Position numbers and translations under genes: made by a program. A DNA stretch of 64,000 bases, taken from contig NC_134027.1 of the NCBI RefSeq assembly GCF_964204645.1, forward strand, positions 21,378,485-21,442,484, written 5' to 3'. The DNA is from Tubulanus polymorphus. Lineage: Eukaryota > Nemertea > Palaeonemertea > Tubulaniformes > Tubulanidae. The first letter of the stretch is position 1; every line of letters starts with the position of its first letter. The notes beneath the pieces were generated by a model, which had not been told where the DNA came from, made no database searches, and saw nothing but the letters and a program-made list of their open reading frames with translations. This document shows positions 9,410-21,263 of the stretch, piece after piece.

Positions 9410-11475
9410 AAATACTAACAAAAAGTGATCCAAAACAATTTCGGAAGTTTTTCTAGAACTAACGACTGTAAAGCCTCGACTTCTTTAATCATTTTTCTAA
9501 GATTAACCAGGATGAAGTAGGAAACGAAAATCCAAACCTCCAAAATGCAGACGACTTTTTCAATTTGAACGATGACGCTTTAAACAACTATTACTATCGA
9601 GGAGATATCTAATTGCATAAAACGACTTAAAAATAATTAATCCCCGGGTAATGATGAAATTCTAAATGAATTCCTGAAAAATGTAGAAGACATTCTGATG
9701 CCTTCTTTAGTTTTACTTTTTAATAAGATACTGGAAACCGGCATTGTCCCAGAAAGTTGGTCTATAAGAATTATCTGCCCCATTTTCAAGAATAAGGGTG
9801 ACCCTAGTGATCCAGATAACTATAGAGGAATAACTCTTTTGAGCTGCCTTAGTAAATTATTTACTAGCGTAATCAACGAGCGTTTAGACTAATTTTTAAA
9901 GATAAACCAATTGTTGAATGAAAACCAAGCTGGATTCAGAAAGAATCACAGTATCATGGATCACATATTTACTTTGCACTCTTTAGTAAATATCTTACTT
10001 TGTAATAAGCGTAAACTCTATTGTGTATTCATCGACTACCAAAAGACATTTGACACAATATGGAGAAAAGCACTGTGGCATAAGCTTATTTCAACAGGAA
10101 TAACCGGCAATATTTTGAGAGTAATACATAATATGTATGACAATATCAAATCGAAGGTTTCAGTTAAAGGAGAAATGTCCAAGTCTATTGACAGCTGTGT
10201 CGGCTTGAGACAGGAAGAAAATTTGTCACCAGCGCTTTTTTTCCATATTTATCAATGACCTTGAATCAACTTTATATGAAAATGGTTGCCAGGGAGTTTC
10301 TTTCCAATTGGAAAAAATGGTAAAGATTATTGGTTCAATTTACCATCATTATTATATGCAGATTACACTATACTGCTATCTGATACGGCCCAAGGCCTTC
10401 AGAACAATCTTAATCGAGTTGTAGAATACTGCGATACCTGGAAATTAATAATTAACATAACCAAAACAAAAGCTATGGTGTTTGAAAAACGACGGTCAAC
10501 TAGACAACCTGTGTTTCTAATCAGAGGGTCTGCAGTAGAAACTGTATCAGAGTTTAAATACCTCGGAATAATTTTTAGCTATACTGGTAATTTTGCAAAG
10601 TGCAAGAAATCTGTTTGGGAAAATGCAAAAAAGGCACTCTATTATGTCCTTAAGAAGGTAGAACAATATGCTCTGGATGTCGATGTAGCCTTTCGTTTAT
10701 TTGATGCACTAGTCGCCCCCATCCTTACCTTTGGTTGCGAGGTCTGGGGTTTTTGCAAACCCTAGACAAATAGAACGTATACACCAAATGTTCTGTAAAC
10801 ATATTTTGAAATTAAAGCACTCTACGCCAAACTGTATGGTATATGGAGAAACTGGACGTTTTCCAATAGAAATCCAAGTAAAACTGAAAGTAGTTAAATT
10901 TTGGGCCCACCTTATTCTACACGAAGAGACCCATTCTGGGAAAATGTACCGTATTGTATACAAAAATCACCTCAACGATAAGCCTAGTAAATGGACTAGT
11001 TATGATAAATCGATTTTTGAAAACTGTGGTTTAGGTTACATCTGGTATGCACAAAAATTCCCCAACGTTAATTATTTAATGAAATCAATGAAACTTAGAT
11101 TGCAAGATCAATTTAGACAAGATTGGCGTCAAAACTTAGAAAATTCGTCAAAGCTAGATATACTTATAACATTATAAAACCAGAATGGGGTATGGAAACA
11201 TGTTCACTCTCACTTACTCCTAATCTGACAATGACACTGATAAAATTCCGATGCTCGAACCATGCCTTACCCATAGAAACAGGCAGATACGTAAATATAC
11301 CGAGAGAAGAACGAATTTGTACCAGATGTAACCTAAACAAAATCGGTGACGAGTATCATATTGTTTTGGAGTGTAGTTTCTTTGAAGACCTCCGTAAACT
11401 ATATATATTAGCATATTTTTATGAAACCCAAATCTTCATAAATTTTCGAAGCTATTTAGTTCAAAAGACATGACT
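9410..11475 (+). pseudogene. Decayed LINE reverse transcriptase (ORF2)
   Basis: Successive open segments give the order of a non-LTR reverse transcriptase. A linker ends in 'LVLLFNKILETGIVPESW'. RT block 1-2 is 'DPDNYRGITLLSCLSKLF'. Next come 'NENQAGFRKNHSIMDHIF' and 'YCVFIDYQKTFDTIW' (usual FIDYxKAFD), followed by 'LRQEENLSP'. The catalytic box is changed to YADYT (normally YADD). Then come 'YLGIIFSYTG', a thumb region with 'FGCEVWGF', and a C-terminal 'CTRCNLNKIGDEYHIVLEC' that fits the CCHC-type end of such ORF2s. Stops and frameshifts near 9890, 10258, 10765 and 11150, plus the lost second catalytic Asp, make it dead. The same family is present in the opposite orientation at 15.4-18.6 kb. 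The clade was not assigned. Confidence 0.85.
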
Positions 11476-11729
11476 GTGCTGCGTAATTTATCTATTTTTC
11501 TGAAGAAACGAAACGAGCTTTATCAATTCTAAGTTGTAAACTCCGAATTTAAACCGGAACCCTAAAACTGTAATTTGTATATATGTATGTATGCATGTGG
11601 CAATAATGTATTTTCTTTTCTGTGCTCGAAATTTTGTAAAAAAAAATGGAGCCATAATATGGTGGCTGATTAGGGCCAAGTTAAAAAAAAAAAATTTCGT
11701 GCAATATACCATGCAAAAAATATATTGCT

Positions 11730-12490
11730 TCGTTTCTGCGTCCGTTTCTGCGCGGCGCAAAAACGAAATTTACCGCGCTAAAACGCGCCAAAACGAGCGC
11801 AGAAACGAAATTTCGTTTTAGCGCCCGTTTTGGCGCGTTTCTGCGCGGTAATTTCTCGTTTTTGCGCCGCGCAAAAACGAAGTTCGTTTCTGCGTCCGTT
11901 TTTGCGGGGCGCCAAAACGAAATTTACCGCGCAGAAACGAACCTTCGTTTTAGCGCCCGTTTTGGCGCGTTTTAGCGCGGTGATTTCTCGTTTTTGCGCC
12001 CCGCAAAAACGAACTTCGTTTCTGCGTCCGTTTTTGCGGGGCGCCAAAACGAAATTTACCGCGCAGAAACGCGCCAAAACGAGCGCAGAAACGAACCTTC
12101 GTTTTAGCGCCCGTTTTGGCGCGTTTTAGCGCGGTGATTTCTCGTTTTTGCGCCCCGCAAAAACGAACTTCGTTTCTGCGTCCGTTTTTGCGGGGCGCCA
12201 AAACGAAATTTACCGCGCAGAAACGCGCCAAAACGAGCGCAGAAACGAACCTTCGTTTTAGCGCCCGTTTTGGCGCGTTTTAGCGCGGTGATTTCTCGTT
12301 TTTGCGCCCCGCAAAAACGAAGTTCGTTTCTGCGTCCGTTTTTGCGGGGCGCCAAAACAAAATTTACTGCGCAGAAACGCGCCAAAACGAGCGCAGAAAC
12401 GAACCTTCGTTTTAGCGCCCGCTTTGGCGCGTTTTAGCGCGGTGATTTCTCGTTTTTGCGCCCCGCAAAAACGAACTTCGTTTCTTCGTT
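11730..12490 (+). repeat. 154-bp GC-rich tandem array, left arm
   Basis: 'AACCTTCGTTTTAGCGCC' recurs at 11940, 12094, 12248 and 12402, an exact 154-bp period, with a partial unit at each side. Each unit is itself a set of short mirror palindromes (for example CGTTTTTGCGCCCCGCAAAA followed by ACG). The long ORFs through it on both strands (Arg/Ala/Lys-rich repeats) are by-products of the repeat. Confidence 0.92.
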
Positions 12491-13291
12491 CATGCGCGGT
12501 AATTTTGGTCGGATGGTGGCGCCAGGGTTCATCTCGTGATACTAATTACGGCCTTAAAACGTTGTATTATTATACCAATTATTTTCTAATTAATTTAATT
12601 TTCAGAGTTACGTTTATACGCAATAAAACTTCCTTTATCGGTGATTTTCTGATTTTTTACGAAAGCCAGTAGCACTGCCTTCACTGCGATCGATAGAAAA
12701 CGAATATCTTCTAGTCCTCGAAACCCTCTTCCCGATGATTTTAAAGAACACCCTTCTTTTACAGAAACATGACACTTCTTTAGATGAGAATAGAAGGGCC
12801 CAGACACTATGATGCCAGAGTTAATCGTTTAATTTGAAAATAAATCGAGTTGAACCATTCTGTTTCCAAAAGCACGCAACCATGAATTAGATCTTCGAAA
12901 AAATAAAAACTCAAGGGAGTTCATAACTCGATGTGCACTGGGCATCAATATCGGCGTTTAGATAGACCTAACAAAATTTTGAATTATATGGCGTTTATTG
13001 TAATTAGACAAATTTCATGATATATTTTCTATTTAATAATTTTTTCGTCATTAATGGGCTTACTGATCAATTCAATGTTTTTCACGCCGTCAATAAACTT
13101 TCAATTTAGTTTTCTTGTTTTTCCACGATTTCGGGAAGTGGGGGCTAGTTAGTCAAGTAAGTGAATTAGTGCCTTGGGCTCTAAAATAGGCTACGTTTTA
13201 GGATGAAGTGTTGAACTTTAGAGATGGGCCCCGAACGTGGTGCCGTTGTGACCTAGAATGCACGGCTCGGGACTGCACCACGTGGCAAAAA
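12491..13291. other. Spacer inside foldback element, no gene seen
   Basis: AT-rich, single-copy-looking sequence between the two GC-rich arms. No transposase motif or long coding frame was recognised. Confidence 0.5.
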
Positions 13292-13770
13292 TGGACGCAG
13301 AAACGAAGTTCGTTTTTGCGGGGCGCAAAAACGAGAAATCACCGCGCTAAAACGCGCCAAAACGGGCGCTAAAACGAAGGTTCGTTTCTGCGCTCGTTTT
13401 GGCGCGTTTCTGCGCGGTAAATTTCGTTTTTGCGCGGCGCAAAAACGGACGCAGAAACGAAGTTCGTTTTTGCGGGGCGCAAAAACGAGAAATCACCGCG
13501 CTAAAACGCGCCAAAACGGGCGCTAAAACGAAAGTTCGTTTCTGCGCTCGTTTTGGCGCGTTTCTGCGCGGTAAATTTCGTTTTTGCGCCCCGCAAAAAC
13601 GGACGCAGAAACGAACTTCGTTTTTGCGCGGCGCAAAAACGAGAAATCACCGCGCTAAAACGCGCCAAAACGGGTGCTAAAACGAAATTTCGTTTCTGCG
13701 CTCGTTTTGGCGCGTTTTAGCGCGGTAAATTTCGTTTTTGCGCCGCGCAGAAACGGACGCAGAAACGATG
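13292..13770 (-). repeat. 154-bp GC-rich tandem array, right arm (inverted)
   Basis: Same units as the left array in reverse orientation, with roughly three copies against about five on the left. The motif 'AAGGTTCGTTTCTGCGC' recurs about 154 bp apart (13377 and 13531). Confidence 0.9.
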
Positions 13771-13864
13771 CAATATATTTTTTGCATGGTATATTCCACG
13801 AATTTTTTTTTTTTTAACTTGGCCCTAATCAGCCACCATACCATAAAGATAAAGATAAGTCGTT

Positions 13865-13930
13865 TTCTTATTCAACCATTCAGAAAAGTGTCATGCCTAA
13901 TTATCTGTTGACCAAGTAGCCAATGCCATG
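13865..13930 (+). repeat. Dispersed repeat shared with 40.25 kb
   Basis: 'CAACCATTCAGAAAAGTGTC' and the following 50 bp match 40250-40310 with few differences. This is probably the tail of an interspersed element; no ends were defined. Confidence 0.6.
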
Positions 13931-14282
13931 CACGTTGAGTTATTTTCTAAAATCCTAATCCTTGTCAAAGGCCAAGGTCGCTGTGGAGCTATTTCCGGGT
14001 TTGATTTCTGTTGAGATTCTCATTTCGAAGCGTTTTCTCTTTTATTTTTCGTGCAAATGTGGTGTTAAAAATTAAAAAAACTACCAACCGCATCTGAAGA
14101 GAATATGTCAGAGGAATATTTTCATTGTTATAATAAAAATAAAGACACCTTCCGCATCTCCAAAAAAAATTCAAACAGATATTTTTATTTCTACTTTTTT
14201 TTAAAAGGACATAAAAATAAAAACCACCCGCCCTCGTCATGGTAAAAAACAAAAGTGTGATTAGAAACAAGTCATCTTTTTT

Positions 14283-14560
14283 GGCCTAGTGTACTGTTTG
14301 TTGGTTGGCCATTGCAGGGATGATATAATGCATATCTCATCCGCTGGTTGACGGTCGACTGGTGACATATTGCACTGTTGTCACCAAGTAATGTACAAGG
14401 TGACAGAGACGATAGAGTGCATAGACCTACCATCCGCTGGTTGACGGTCGACGGACGACACGTCGCAATGTTGTCGAGAATTTATGTACAAGGATCGTGG
14501 GTTGACTGGTAGACGGGTGACCACAAGTTACAAACAATCAAGAGAAGGAAATCAACAACG
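14283..14560 (+). repeat. Short tandem duplication (about 90 bp) in non-coding DNA
   Basis: 'CATCCGCTGGTTGACGGTCG' occurs at about 14339 and 14429, each followed by GAC-rich sequence and 'TGTACAAGG'. No gene was recognised between 13930 and 15430. Confidence 0.55.
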
Positions 14561-16472
14561 TATCAATGAATAAGATTTTATTAACGAAGTTATCAGACAC
14601 AATAAAAGTTAGTTCGATGTTCGGATATTCGGCTATGCACAAGTCCATTAGATGGTCAAACACCCCAGTAGTGTCCAGGAATTTCGCGGTATAGGTGTCC
14701 TTCTTCATTGCGACTATTGCGTCGCATCAGGCGCCAATGCCTCCGATGCCGGTTTATACAAAAATATGTCGTATCGCGTTGCGCATTTTGCGGTATATTT
14801 ACCTAATCCCACACTATCTTCTGCCAGTAGTTCGAAACTGTGGTCAACATGATAATGTGGATAGCTTTGATTGATTACGATCGATGTAAAATGTAAAAGA
14901 ACATGTAATTAATTGGAAGTTGGCATAGCGTACCTATGATTTGTTGAGCTAGAGAGCCTTTTGTGTGTCGCTGTATTTGGCGACTGTCGACTTAAGGGCA
15001 TGGTAAGTAGCATATAGTCCTTGGAATGCGATCTCTAAAAGATTTGTAGGGTTTTTATTATGTGTTTGGTCACGTGGTCTGTTTGGTATATAGGGTTAAT
15101 AGACCGTTAATAGTTAATATGTGTGTGGGTAGACACGTCGACACTTTGACTTATCGAATGTTAATGACTGGCGATGTAAATGTGTCGACATGTAAACTTT
15201 CTTTGCAATTGCAATTAGTTTATTGCTCCACAAAAGTTTATATTTGCACAGAGCACAAAAAACAGATTCATACATGATACACGTTTTTTCATGCAGTTTA
15301 CAGAATTCATACAAACACAGTTTAAATGAGAAGAAATGCATGAATACTTACTTATCAATCAATTAACAGTCAATTTATAGTTGAAGGCGGACATTGAACA
15401 TTACATATTTCGTATAAGTTAAAGAAACTTTGACCCTAGCTGTATAAAGCGAGACAGGTTACAGAGCTGTTTGCCCTTAGAATTTAATAATTGTATCAAT
15501 TTGAAAGCACTTGGTCTTATTCTTAAGTATGGTTTAATAAACCGGGTGCAAAGATTCTGAAGGGAAGGGCATTCTAGAACAAAATGGTACTCAGGCTAAG
15601 TCTACACTCGAGGAGTTTTCTGTTACCTCTCTCAAAACAAAAAATATAGCTTTATTAGCGTGCGAAGCTATAGACTTAATACATGTCGATAGGCTTCCAT
15701 TATAGTAGAAAATGATACCTAAGTATCCGAAACTGGAGACTAATTCTATTTTACTTCCATTTATAAAAAAAACTCTGGAGAGTTCCGACATTTCCTCTTT
15801 TGAAAGATTATTGCCTTAGTTTTTTCCAGGTTGATGTCGAGTTTCCACAGCTGATGATACTCAGATTTTATCGATTGTATATTGTATATAAGCTTAGGGC
15901 AGATTCTGCTAGAATAACGGCATCATCTGCATATAACAATAATAGGAGTCTGAAACAAACATCTAAACTTTCTTGGTCCCAAAAAATCTTATACCGTCAC
16001 ACTGACTTTCAATTAGAAACCATTCCATGTCAAGTATATTGAAAAAAGTATAGGGGAGAGGTTCTCACCTTGTCTCAATCCTTTAAAACTCTCAAAGTAC
16101 TCCGAGTTGACACCGTTTACTTGAATACATGATTTTGCATCTTGATAGATATTATAAATTACTCGTAATATTTTTCCAGTTATACCAGAGTGCTTCACGC
16201 CAAATTGAATCGAATGCCTTTCGATAATCAATGAAGATACAGAATAACTTCTTATTGTTTGCTAGAAATAATTCAATAAATGAATTCAAAGTGAAGATAT
16301 GGTCTTATATGGAATGCGTCTTCCTGAAGCCTGCTTGGTTTTTCAGTAAAAGATCATTGGTTTCTAGGTATTCCGTCAGACGATCATTTATCAGACTAGT
16401 ACAAAGTTTCCCCAGACAGCTAAGGAGGGTGATCCCTCGATAGTTGTCTGGGTCTTTGGCATCGCCTTTTTC

Positions 16473-17081
16473 GGCGCTATTGCACTTTCGTACCCCCTCC
16501 CAAAAATTTTTATTTCAGCATATTTATTATCAGGGAGGTCTAGGGATTCAAAATCAGTGACTTTAGACCAAAAAACTTACTTTTTTCTAGGTTAAAATTT
16601 TGTTATTTTTGGCCCTAAATCGCGCGTTAATTCGCCGATTCGCGACGTCAACAACGTCATATTGGATGTCAATCAAAGTTTCTAACCCTCCACTGAAATG
16701 TCATGACATAAAAACTTTGCAAAAACCATGTTTTCAAACATAACCATCTCTGAAAATGACGCGTATGTTTGCATTATTTTCATACTTAGCTATTGATTTA
16801 AAGATGTTGTGATGAAGAAAAGTTATATGCCCAAAAATTCAATTCAATTCAATTTATTGAGATATATTAATTCAGATGTTTTTAGGTGGTAATTAGTGCG
16901 GAAACATGGCCGACCCATCGGTTTGAATCGAGGAAATCGGCCCCAAATTATCAGAATTTTGGCTTGGAAAAAATAATTTTTTTTAATCAAAAGTAATTTA
17001 TTTTGATTCTACAGACCTCCATGATTAATAATATACAGAAATAAAAATTTTTGGGAGGGGGTACGAAAGTGCAATAGCGCC
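16473..17081. mobile_element. 609-bp MITE with 44-bp perfect TIRs and 8-bp TSD
   Basis: Begins GGCGCTATTGCACTTTCGTA and ends in its exact complement; the first 44 bases match perfectly and weaker pairing runs on for about 40 more. The 8-bp direct repeat CCTTTTTC lies at 16465-16472 and 17082-17089. Excising the element with one repeat restores the LINE reading 'KGDAKDPDNYRG' across the junction. An 8-bp target duplication fits hAT-like or related transposases, although the GGCGC end is not the usual hAT CAGNG. No ORF is present. Confidence 0.92.
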
Positions 17082-17656
17082 CCTTTTTCCCTATAGATTG
17101 GCTTGATAGTACCAATAGTCCAACTGTCGGGGATAACACCGGAATCTAAGACTGTGTTAAAAAGTAAAAAGTGTTGGTAATATGAACTCTTGTGAGGCTT
17201 TTAAAATTTCGTTAGTTATGCGATCTATTCCTTGCATTTTTGTCTTTTCATACTTTTAACAACTTCATTTGTAGTGAAAAGACTATTTAATACCTCCTCA
17301 TCGCCGTCTAACGAACAGTCGGTAGCATTAAATAATCCGGGGTCATTCCCCTCATCTGTAGGGTGTATATTCAGGTCGACATAAAATTTAAAGAGATTTT
17401 CAAGTGTGGCTTCACAATGTGATTTGTTATCCTTTTTGGAGAATATCCAATAGTCCCTTGGGTTTAGGCGTTTCATTTGCCGCGAAGTGTTATTCATGTT
17501 TTTCACTTTTATATTTCTATCAGTTCGGATAGCTTTTTTATACCGCCTAAAAGCTTTCTTTCAGTTCTATATAGGTTTGTTTGATGGCTCTTATATCTTC
17601 GTTTCATCTGGCAATAGCCTCTCCTGGTTTCTTTTAATCTTGGGCTAAATCCCTTA

Positions 17657-18086
17657 AGGCCCGGACACACTGGGCGATTTGGTCGCCCGATTTCGTCGCC
17701 CGACGAAATCGCCGGTAAAATCGCCCAGTGTGTCCGGGCAATCGCCTTCGGCGATTTAGTCGGCCGACGAAATCGCCCGAATCCAACATGTTGGATTCTG
17801 TCGCCGGCGATTTCGTCCCCGGCGACAGAATCGCCCAGTGTGTCCGGGTACGGCGATCAGTCGCCTCGAGCGCCGTACTAACCAGCCAATCACGGCTCTT
17901 TGATTTATTAAAGGTGGCGCTAGCAGCTGGTCGTTTCAAAATAAGCGGCGCTGTTCGCCGATTTCGTCGCCGACGAAATCGCCCAGTGTGTCCGGGTCTG
18001 TCGGCGATCAAATCGGTCATAAAATCGGCGGCGATTTCGTCGGCCGATTTGGTCGGCCGACGAAATCGCCCAGTGTGTCCGCGGCA
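17657..18086. mobile_element. 430-bp Harbinger-like MITE built from repeated ends
   Basis: Inverted ends AGGCCCGGACACACTGGGCG (left) and the near complement ending CCGCGGCA (right), flanked by TTA at 17654-17656 and 18087-18089. A 3-bp TTA/TAA target fits PIF/Harbinger. The end motif ATCGCCCAGTGTGTCCG(G/C) occurs four times inside (about 17719, 17831, 17980 and 18066), so the element has grown by internal duplication of its terminus. Confidence 0.8.
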
Positions 18087-18922
18087 TTACTATTACTAGC
18101 CGTTTCCTTAGTTTTTACCTTATGATTTTGTAATCCCATTATTGAAACCGAAGTACCGATCATTATGTCGGTTGAAATATTGCTCGCATCACTAGCATTA
18201 TTTGATATCATCATCTAATAGTTCTCTATTAAGTTCAATTCGTTGGTTCTCATTACGTTGTTTAAGCTTAATTTCATCTGGTTTCAGCTCTTTGTTTATT
18301 CCATTTAATCCTAGCATTTTGAGGTATAACTATCGGGTGGTCCCGTTGTTCTGGTTTTGGTAAAATTCCCCTTCTGATTTGGTGAGTGAACGTCAGAAAA
18401 AAGCTTTTAGAACTCGAGTACTTGGAAATCTGTTATGTTTTTGAAAATGCTCGGCGAACTAATAAAATAGTCCACAAGGTGTTTTGTTTCCCTTGAAACA
18501 CGTGCACTTCCCGATATTTCTGTCAACACCAACTCGGCCAAACCAATTCGTCATGGGTTATAAATTTCGGGAGGGTTTTTGTATATGTATTAACATCTCC
18601 ACCAATGATCCCATCTAACTTCGGCATACACATAAACCGAACAACGCATACGCGATGGAACTGTACTGTGAAATACCCTACTGGAGCTGAATTTGCTTCG
18701 CATATTCTATTTTCTAGATATCTTATGTCATTTATGTCATGAGGTTCAGGGCTTTAGTAAAAGTATGAAAATTCAGTGTGCAATTAAAGGCCTTGATCCC
18801 ACGTCCATGATATCGGGCTACTCTAATTTCACAGGACGTTCACAAATGTAAAGTTCTTGTCATATGTCTCTTTATTCAAATCAACATATTTTGCATGCGG
18901 TGATCCTGTATTATCTGCCGAC

Positions 18923-19966
18923 CTACGCTCGTTTTCCTAATCGGCCGCAGCTCAAAAACCAGACAAGCGTTTCTCCAAAACCTCTCCGGATACATAAGTA
19001 CACGAATAAATTGATCATAGAATTTACGGCATGTAAAAACTGACCCGAATGATACGGTCGATATTTCTCGCCCTCGTCTGCGGATAAAACCGCCGGCAAA
19101 AATGTGTTCAGCACAGCCATCATATATTCAACCATAAAAATCACATTTAAAACCAGTATCGTAAGAGTTATTTGGCGACCTTGTTTACTATTAGTGGAAC
19201 TTGCATCTTCCTCTATTTGTTGAAGTTTCTGGCGCATACGAGCCGCTACGAGCACTAATATGAACATATGAACGTTACACGCCAAAACAATTAGACCCGG
19301 GATAAACTTAAGCACAACTTTACCGAATACAAAATCGTAATACATCGCGTATTGTTTATTGACAAGCAGCAAATCTATCTGCCGGATATACGAACACGGA
19401 TGATCGGGCATTGCTACGTACGTCCCTTTATCCCAAATCGTTGGTATATCAAAAATAAAAGTTGCAACCCAAGTCGCAACAGATATACGAAACGCATTTT
19501 GAATAGTACAAATTCTTCTGGCAGACAGCGGGTATCTTATGGCCACATAGCGATCAATACTTAACGCGTAAAGCAGCCACGGACTCGTAGTCGTGGTCAT
19601 CTGGAATATTACATCTATATAAAGATATATATGGCGGAAATATTGTTGATATATTTCATCGTACCGAATAAATTCAAATGGGTAGCTCCTCGCAATGACT
19701 ATAAACTCGCGTCCGAACAGCCCCGTTAAACAGTTGACAGTATCGGCTGCAGCGAGTGCCTCTAAATATAAAACACTGCTTCCTTCAAGTTTCATCAGAC
19801 GAAGAACTATGAATGCGAGGCTATTGGAAACGATACCAATGGCGTAAAGTATGCTACGAGCTAACGTCATTATGGTACCGTACGTGTAAGTTCCTGAACC
19901 ATCACAGAAATTGCCGCAACAAATAACCGTTTGGTTTGTTACCGATATTGCTGTCGAACTGTGCAT
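18923..19966 (-). CDS. Rhodopsin-type GPCR, copy 2 (intact, 347 aa)
   Basis: Single-exon seven-helix receptor for the plasma membrane. Landmarks: NQT glycosylation site (11-13), Cys16/17/21 in a CCxxxC, TM1 Asn48 (GxxxN), TM2 Asp75, DRY at 138-140 ('SIDRYVAIRYPL'), TM4 Trp166, a Cys in loop 2 (191, 'DHPCSYI'), TM5 Pro223 ('FIPGLIVLACN'), and TM7 'NSMINLFVYL' (315-324) in place of NPxxY. The usual Cys at the top of TM3 and the TM6 CWxP are missing ('FMVEYMM' instead). The tail is short and basic. Overall it looks like the peptide-receptor-like orphan class of lophotrochozoans; an FMRFamide-receptor relation is possible but unproven. The start ATG aligns with copy 3. Unlike copies 1, 3 and 4, its upstream sequence does not carry the shared promoter-side block. 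Confidence 0.88.
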   Translation of the reverse strand: MHSSTAISVTNQTVICCGNFCDGSGTYTYGTIMTLARSILYAIGIVSNSLAFIVLRLMKLEGSSVLYLEALAAADTVNCLTGLFGREFIVIARSYPFEFIRYDEIYQQYFRHIYLYIDVIFQMTTTTSPWLLYALSIDRYVAIRYPLSARRICTIQNAFRISVATWVATFIFDIPTIWDKGTYVAMPDHPCSYIRQIDLLLVNKQYAMYYDFVFGKVVLKFIPGLIVLACNVHMFILVLVAARMRQKLQQIEEDASSTNSKQGRQITLTILVLNVIFMVEYMMAVLNTFLPAVLSADEGEKYRPYHSGQFLHAVNSMINLFVYLCIRRGFGETLVWFLSCGRLGKRA

Positions 19967-19999
19967 TATGTATTTCGAATCTATGTCGCGGCAACAATT

Positions 20000-20994
20000 G
20001 AATCCCAGGCACTAATTCGCACATACGTAGGATTTTCCTTCGCGCGACTTCCATATGATTGCTGCCGGTTCTGCATTTGTTCTGCTTCTTCGTGATACCC
20101 TCCGGAGTCTATCAAAATTCCCCAGTTGCCGTCAAATTTTTACCACACAGTGTCTTCGCCACAGATGAAGCCTTTACTAACCCGGTGCAGGGTTCCAGCT
20201 TATGATCGATTTAGAAACTCATCGCAGTATATCTTATACTCTCCGCCTTTCAACATTACACCGGTGCAATGCAGAATTGTTTCAGAGAGAAATACTCGAA
20301 ATAACAAAATGGTCGCATTCGAAACAATATCTGATTTAGTTTATGTACTGATTATCTTCCGTTAATTCGAATAAATAAAGATACGTAGATACTAAAAAGA
20401 ATACAATTGCAGTGCTGCAATAAAAAGATAATTCCGGTGCAAAGGTGATGAATTATTTGATGAAAAGGCTGCTCCAGCTGCTTGACGTTTTTTGATAAAG
20501 TGTACTAAAATGCGTGATATGCACAATGTCACGTACATAACTAATATCGTAATTTAACAAATAATTACAAACTACGCCATACAATACTGACTAGATCAAC
20601 CGACCCGGCTGGTTTGACCTTGTTTTGAAATTAAGCAACTATATCAAAAAATTCTGCACGGTAAAGCGCCCTGCTGTTGGATACTTTGTTAATCATTTAT
20701 TAAAGAAAAATAGGCAGGCATTTTTCTTTACATTTTTTTCCGTGAAAAGTATGAAATTTGACATTGTTCCATCGGCCTCTATTCATTCTTTTTTTTTTAG
20801 AAATTATCACTGAAAGATTTTTGAAATGAAAAAATATATTAAGCGATGGATATGGCTGGATAAGTTCTGTTTGCCAAATACCATACTAGTAGGCCTGTCG
20901 GCCTAGTTTAGTTGCCAGATGTTGGATCATTCCTACCTTCTTGTTTTTTGCCAAATTTCGAGGATACGTCAATTATTATTCTAAATAGCTAGGA
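20000..20994. other. Intergenic, no gene seen
   Basis: AT-rich non-coding sequence upstream of receptor copy 2. No recognisable protein, RNA gene or transposon end. Confidence 0.45.
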
Positions 20995-21230
20995 AGGATA
21001 TATCAAAGAAACTCCATAGAATGGAAAGATTCAGTCAGATGGAAATCCAGATCATCACAAAAATAGGACGTGCTATGAATTACAAATCCAAAAAGTAAAT
21101 GAAAATGTATTCTCCAGATGGCACTTTGATCATCTTTTTGAGGATGATTTTTGAAGAGAAAAGAATAATTTTCATCCGCTTACAAAAATGGAGTAACCCT
21201 CAGTAGACGTGGTAGACCTGGATTAACGAC

Positions 21231-21263
21231 CTTGAAGAATGGCTAGTAGTCAACCGCCGAAAC
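21231..21263 (+). ncRNA. Hammerhead-like motif, degenerate (duplication copy 1)
   Basis: CTTGAAGA ... GGC...GCC ... GAAAC in the order of a hammerhead core, but the first box is not canonical. It is repeated at 34291-34323 as part of the segmental duplication. It probably marks the end of an old Penelope-like element. Confidence 0.3.

Larger units (their letters stand above)
11658..13840. mobile_element. 2.2-kb foldback element with GC-rich nested palindromes
   Basis: The ends are inverted copies: 'TATGGTGGCTGATTAGGGCC' at the left and its complement ending at 13840. The match continues through an A-rich stretch and 'CAATATACCATGCAAAAAAT', giving a terminal inverted repeat of about 75 bp before the GC-rich arms. 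The 6-bp direct repeat CCATAA lies at 11652-11657 and 13841-13846 and fits a target-site duplication. Inside each arm is a 154-bp tandem array; between the arms lies about 800 bp of ordinary AT-rich sequence with no gene. No transposase is encoded, so the element is non-autonomous. Confidence 0.85.
15430..18640 (-). pseudogene. LINE ORF2 remnant (endonuclease to RT) split by two MITEs
   Basis: Read leftwards from 18640: an endonuclease piece with 'DGIIGGDVNTYT' and 'FITHDELVWPS', a linker with 'NKELKPDEIKLKQRNENQ', then, after the 430-bp MITE, a pre-RT region ('LNPRDYWIFSKKDNKS', 'FNATDCSLDGDEEVLNSLF') and RT block 'DPDNYRGITLLSCL'. Further pieces are 'HSGITGKILRVIYNIY', 'FKGLRQGENLSPILFSIYL' and 'YLGIIFYYNGSLSTC'. 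It is the same family as the plus-strand copy at 9.4-11.5 kb, with stops and frameshifts throughout. Removing the two inserts (16473-17081 and 17657-18086) with one target copy each rejoins recognisable LINE protein, so both landed in an existing element. The YADD box is not readable here. Confidence 0.82.

Noticed and set aside
11778-13680. Several overlapping Arg/Ala/Lys-rich ORFs on both strands
   Set aside because: They follow the 154-bp repeat period and its palindromes; simple consequences of GC-rich repeats.
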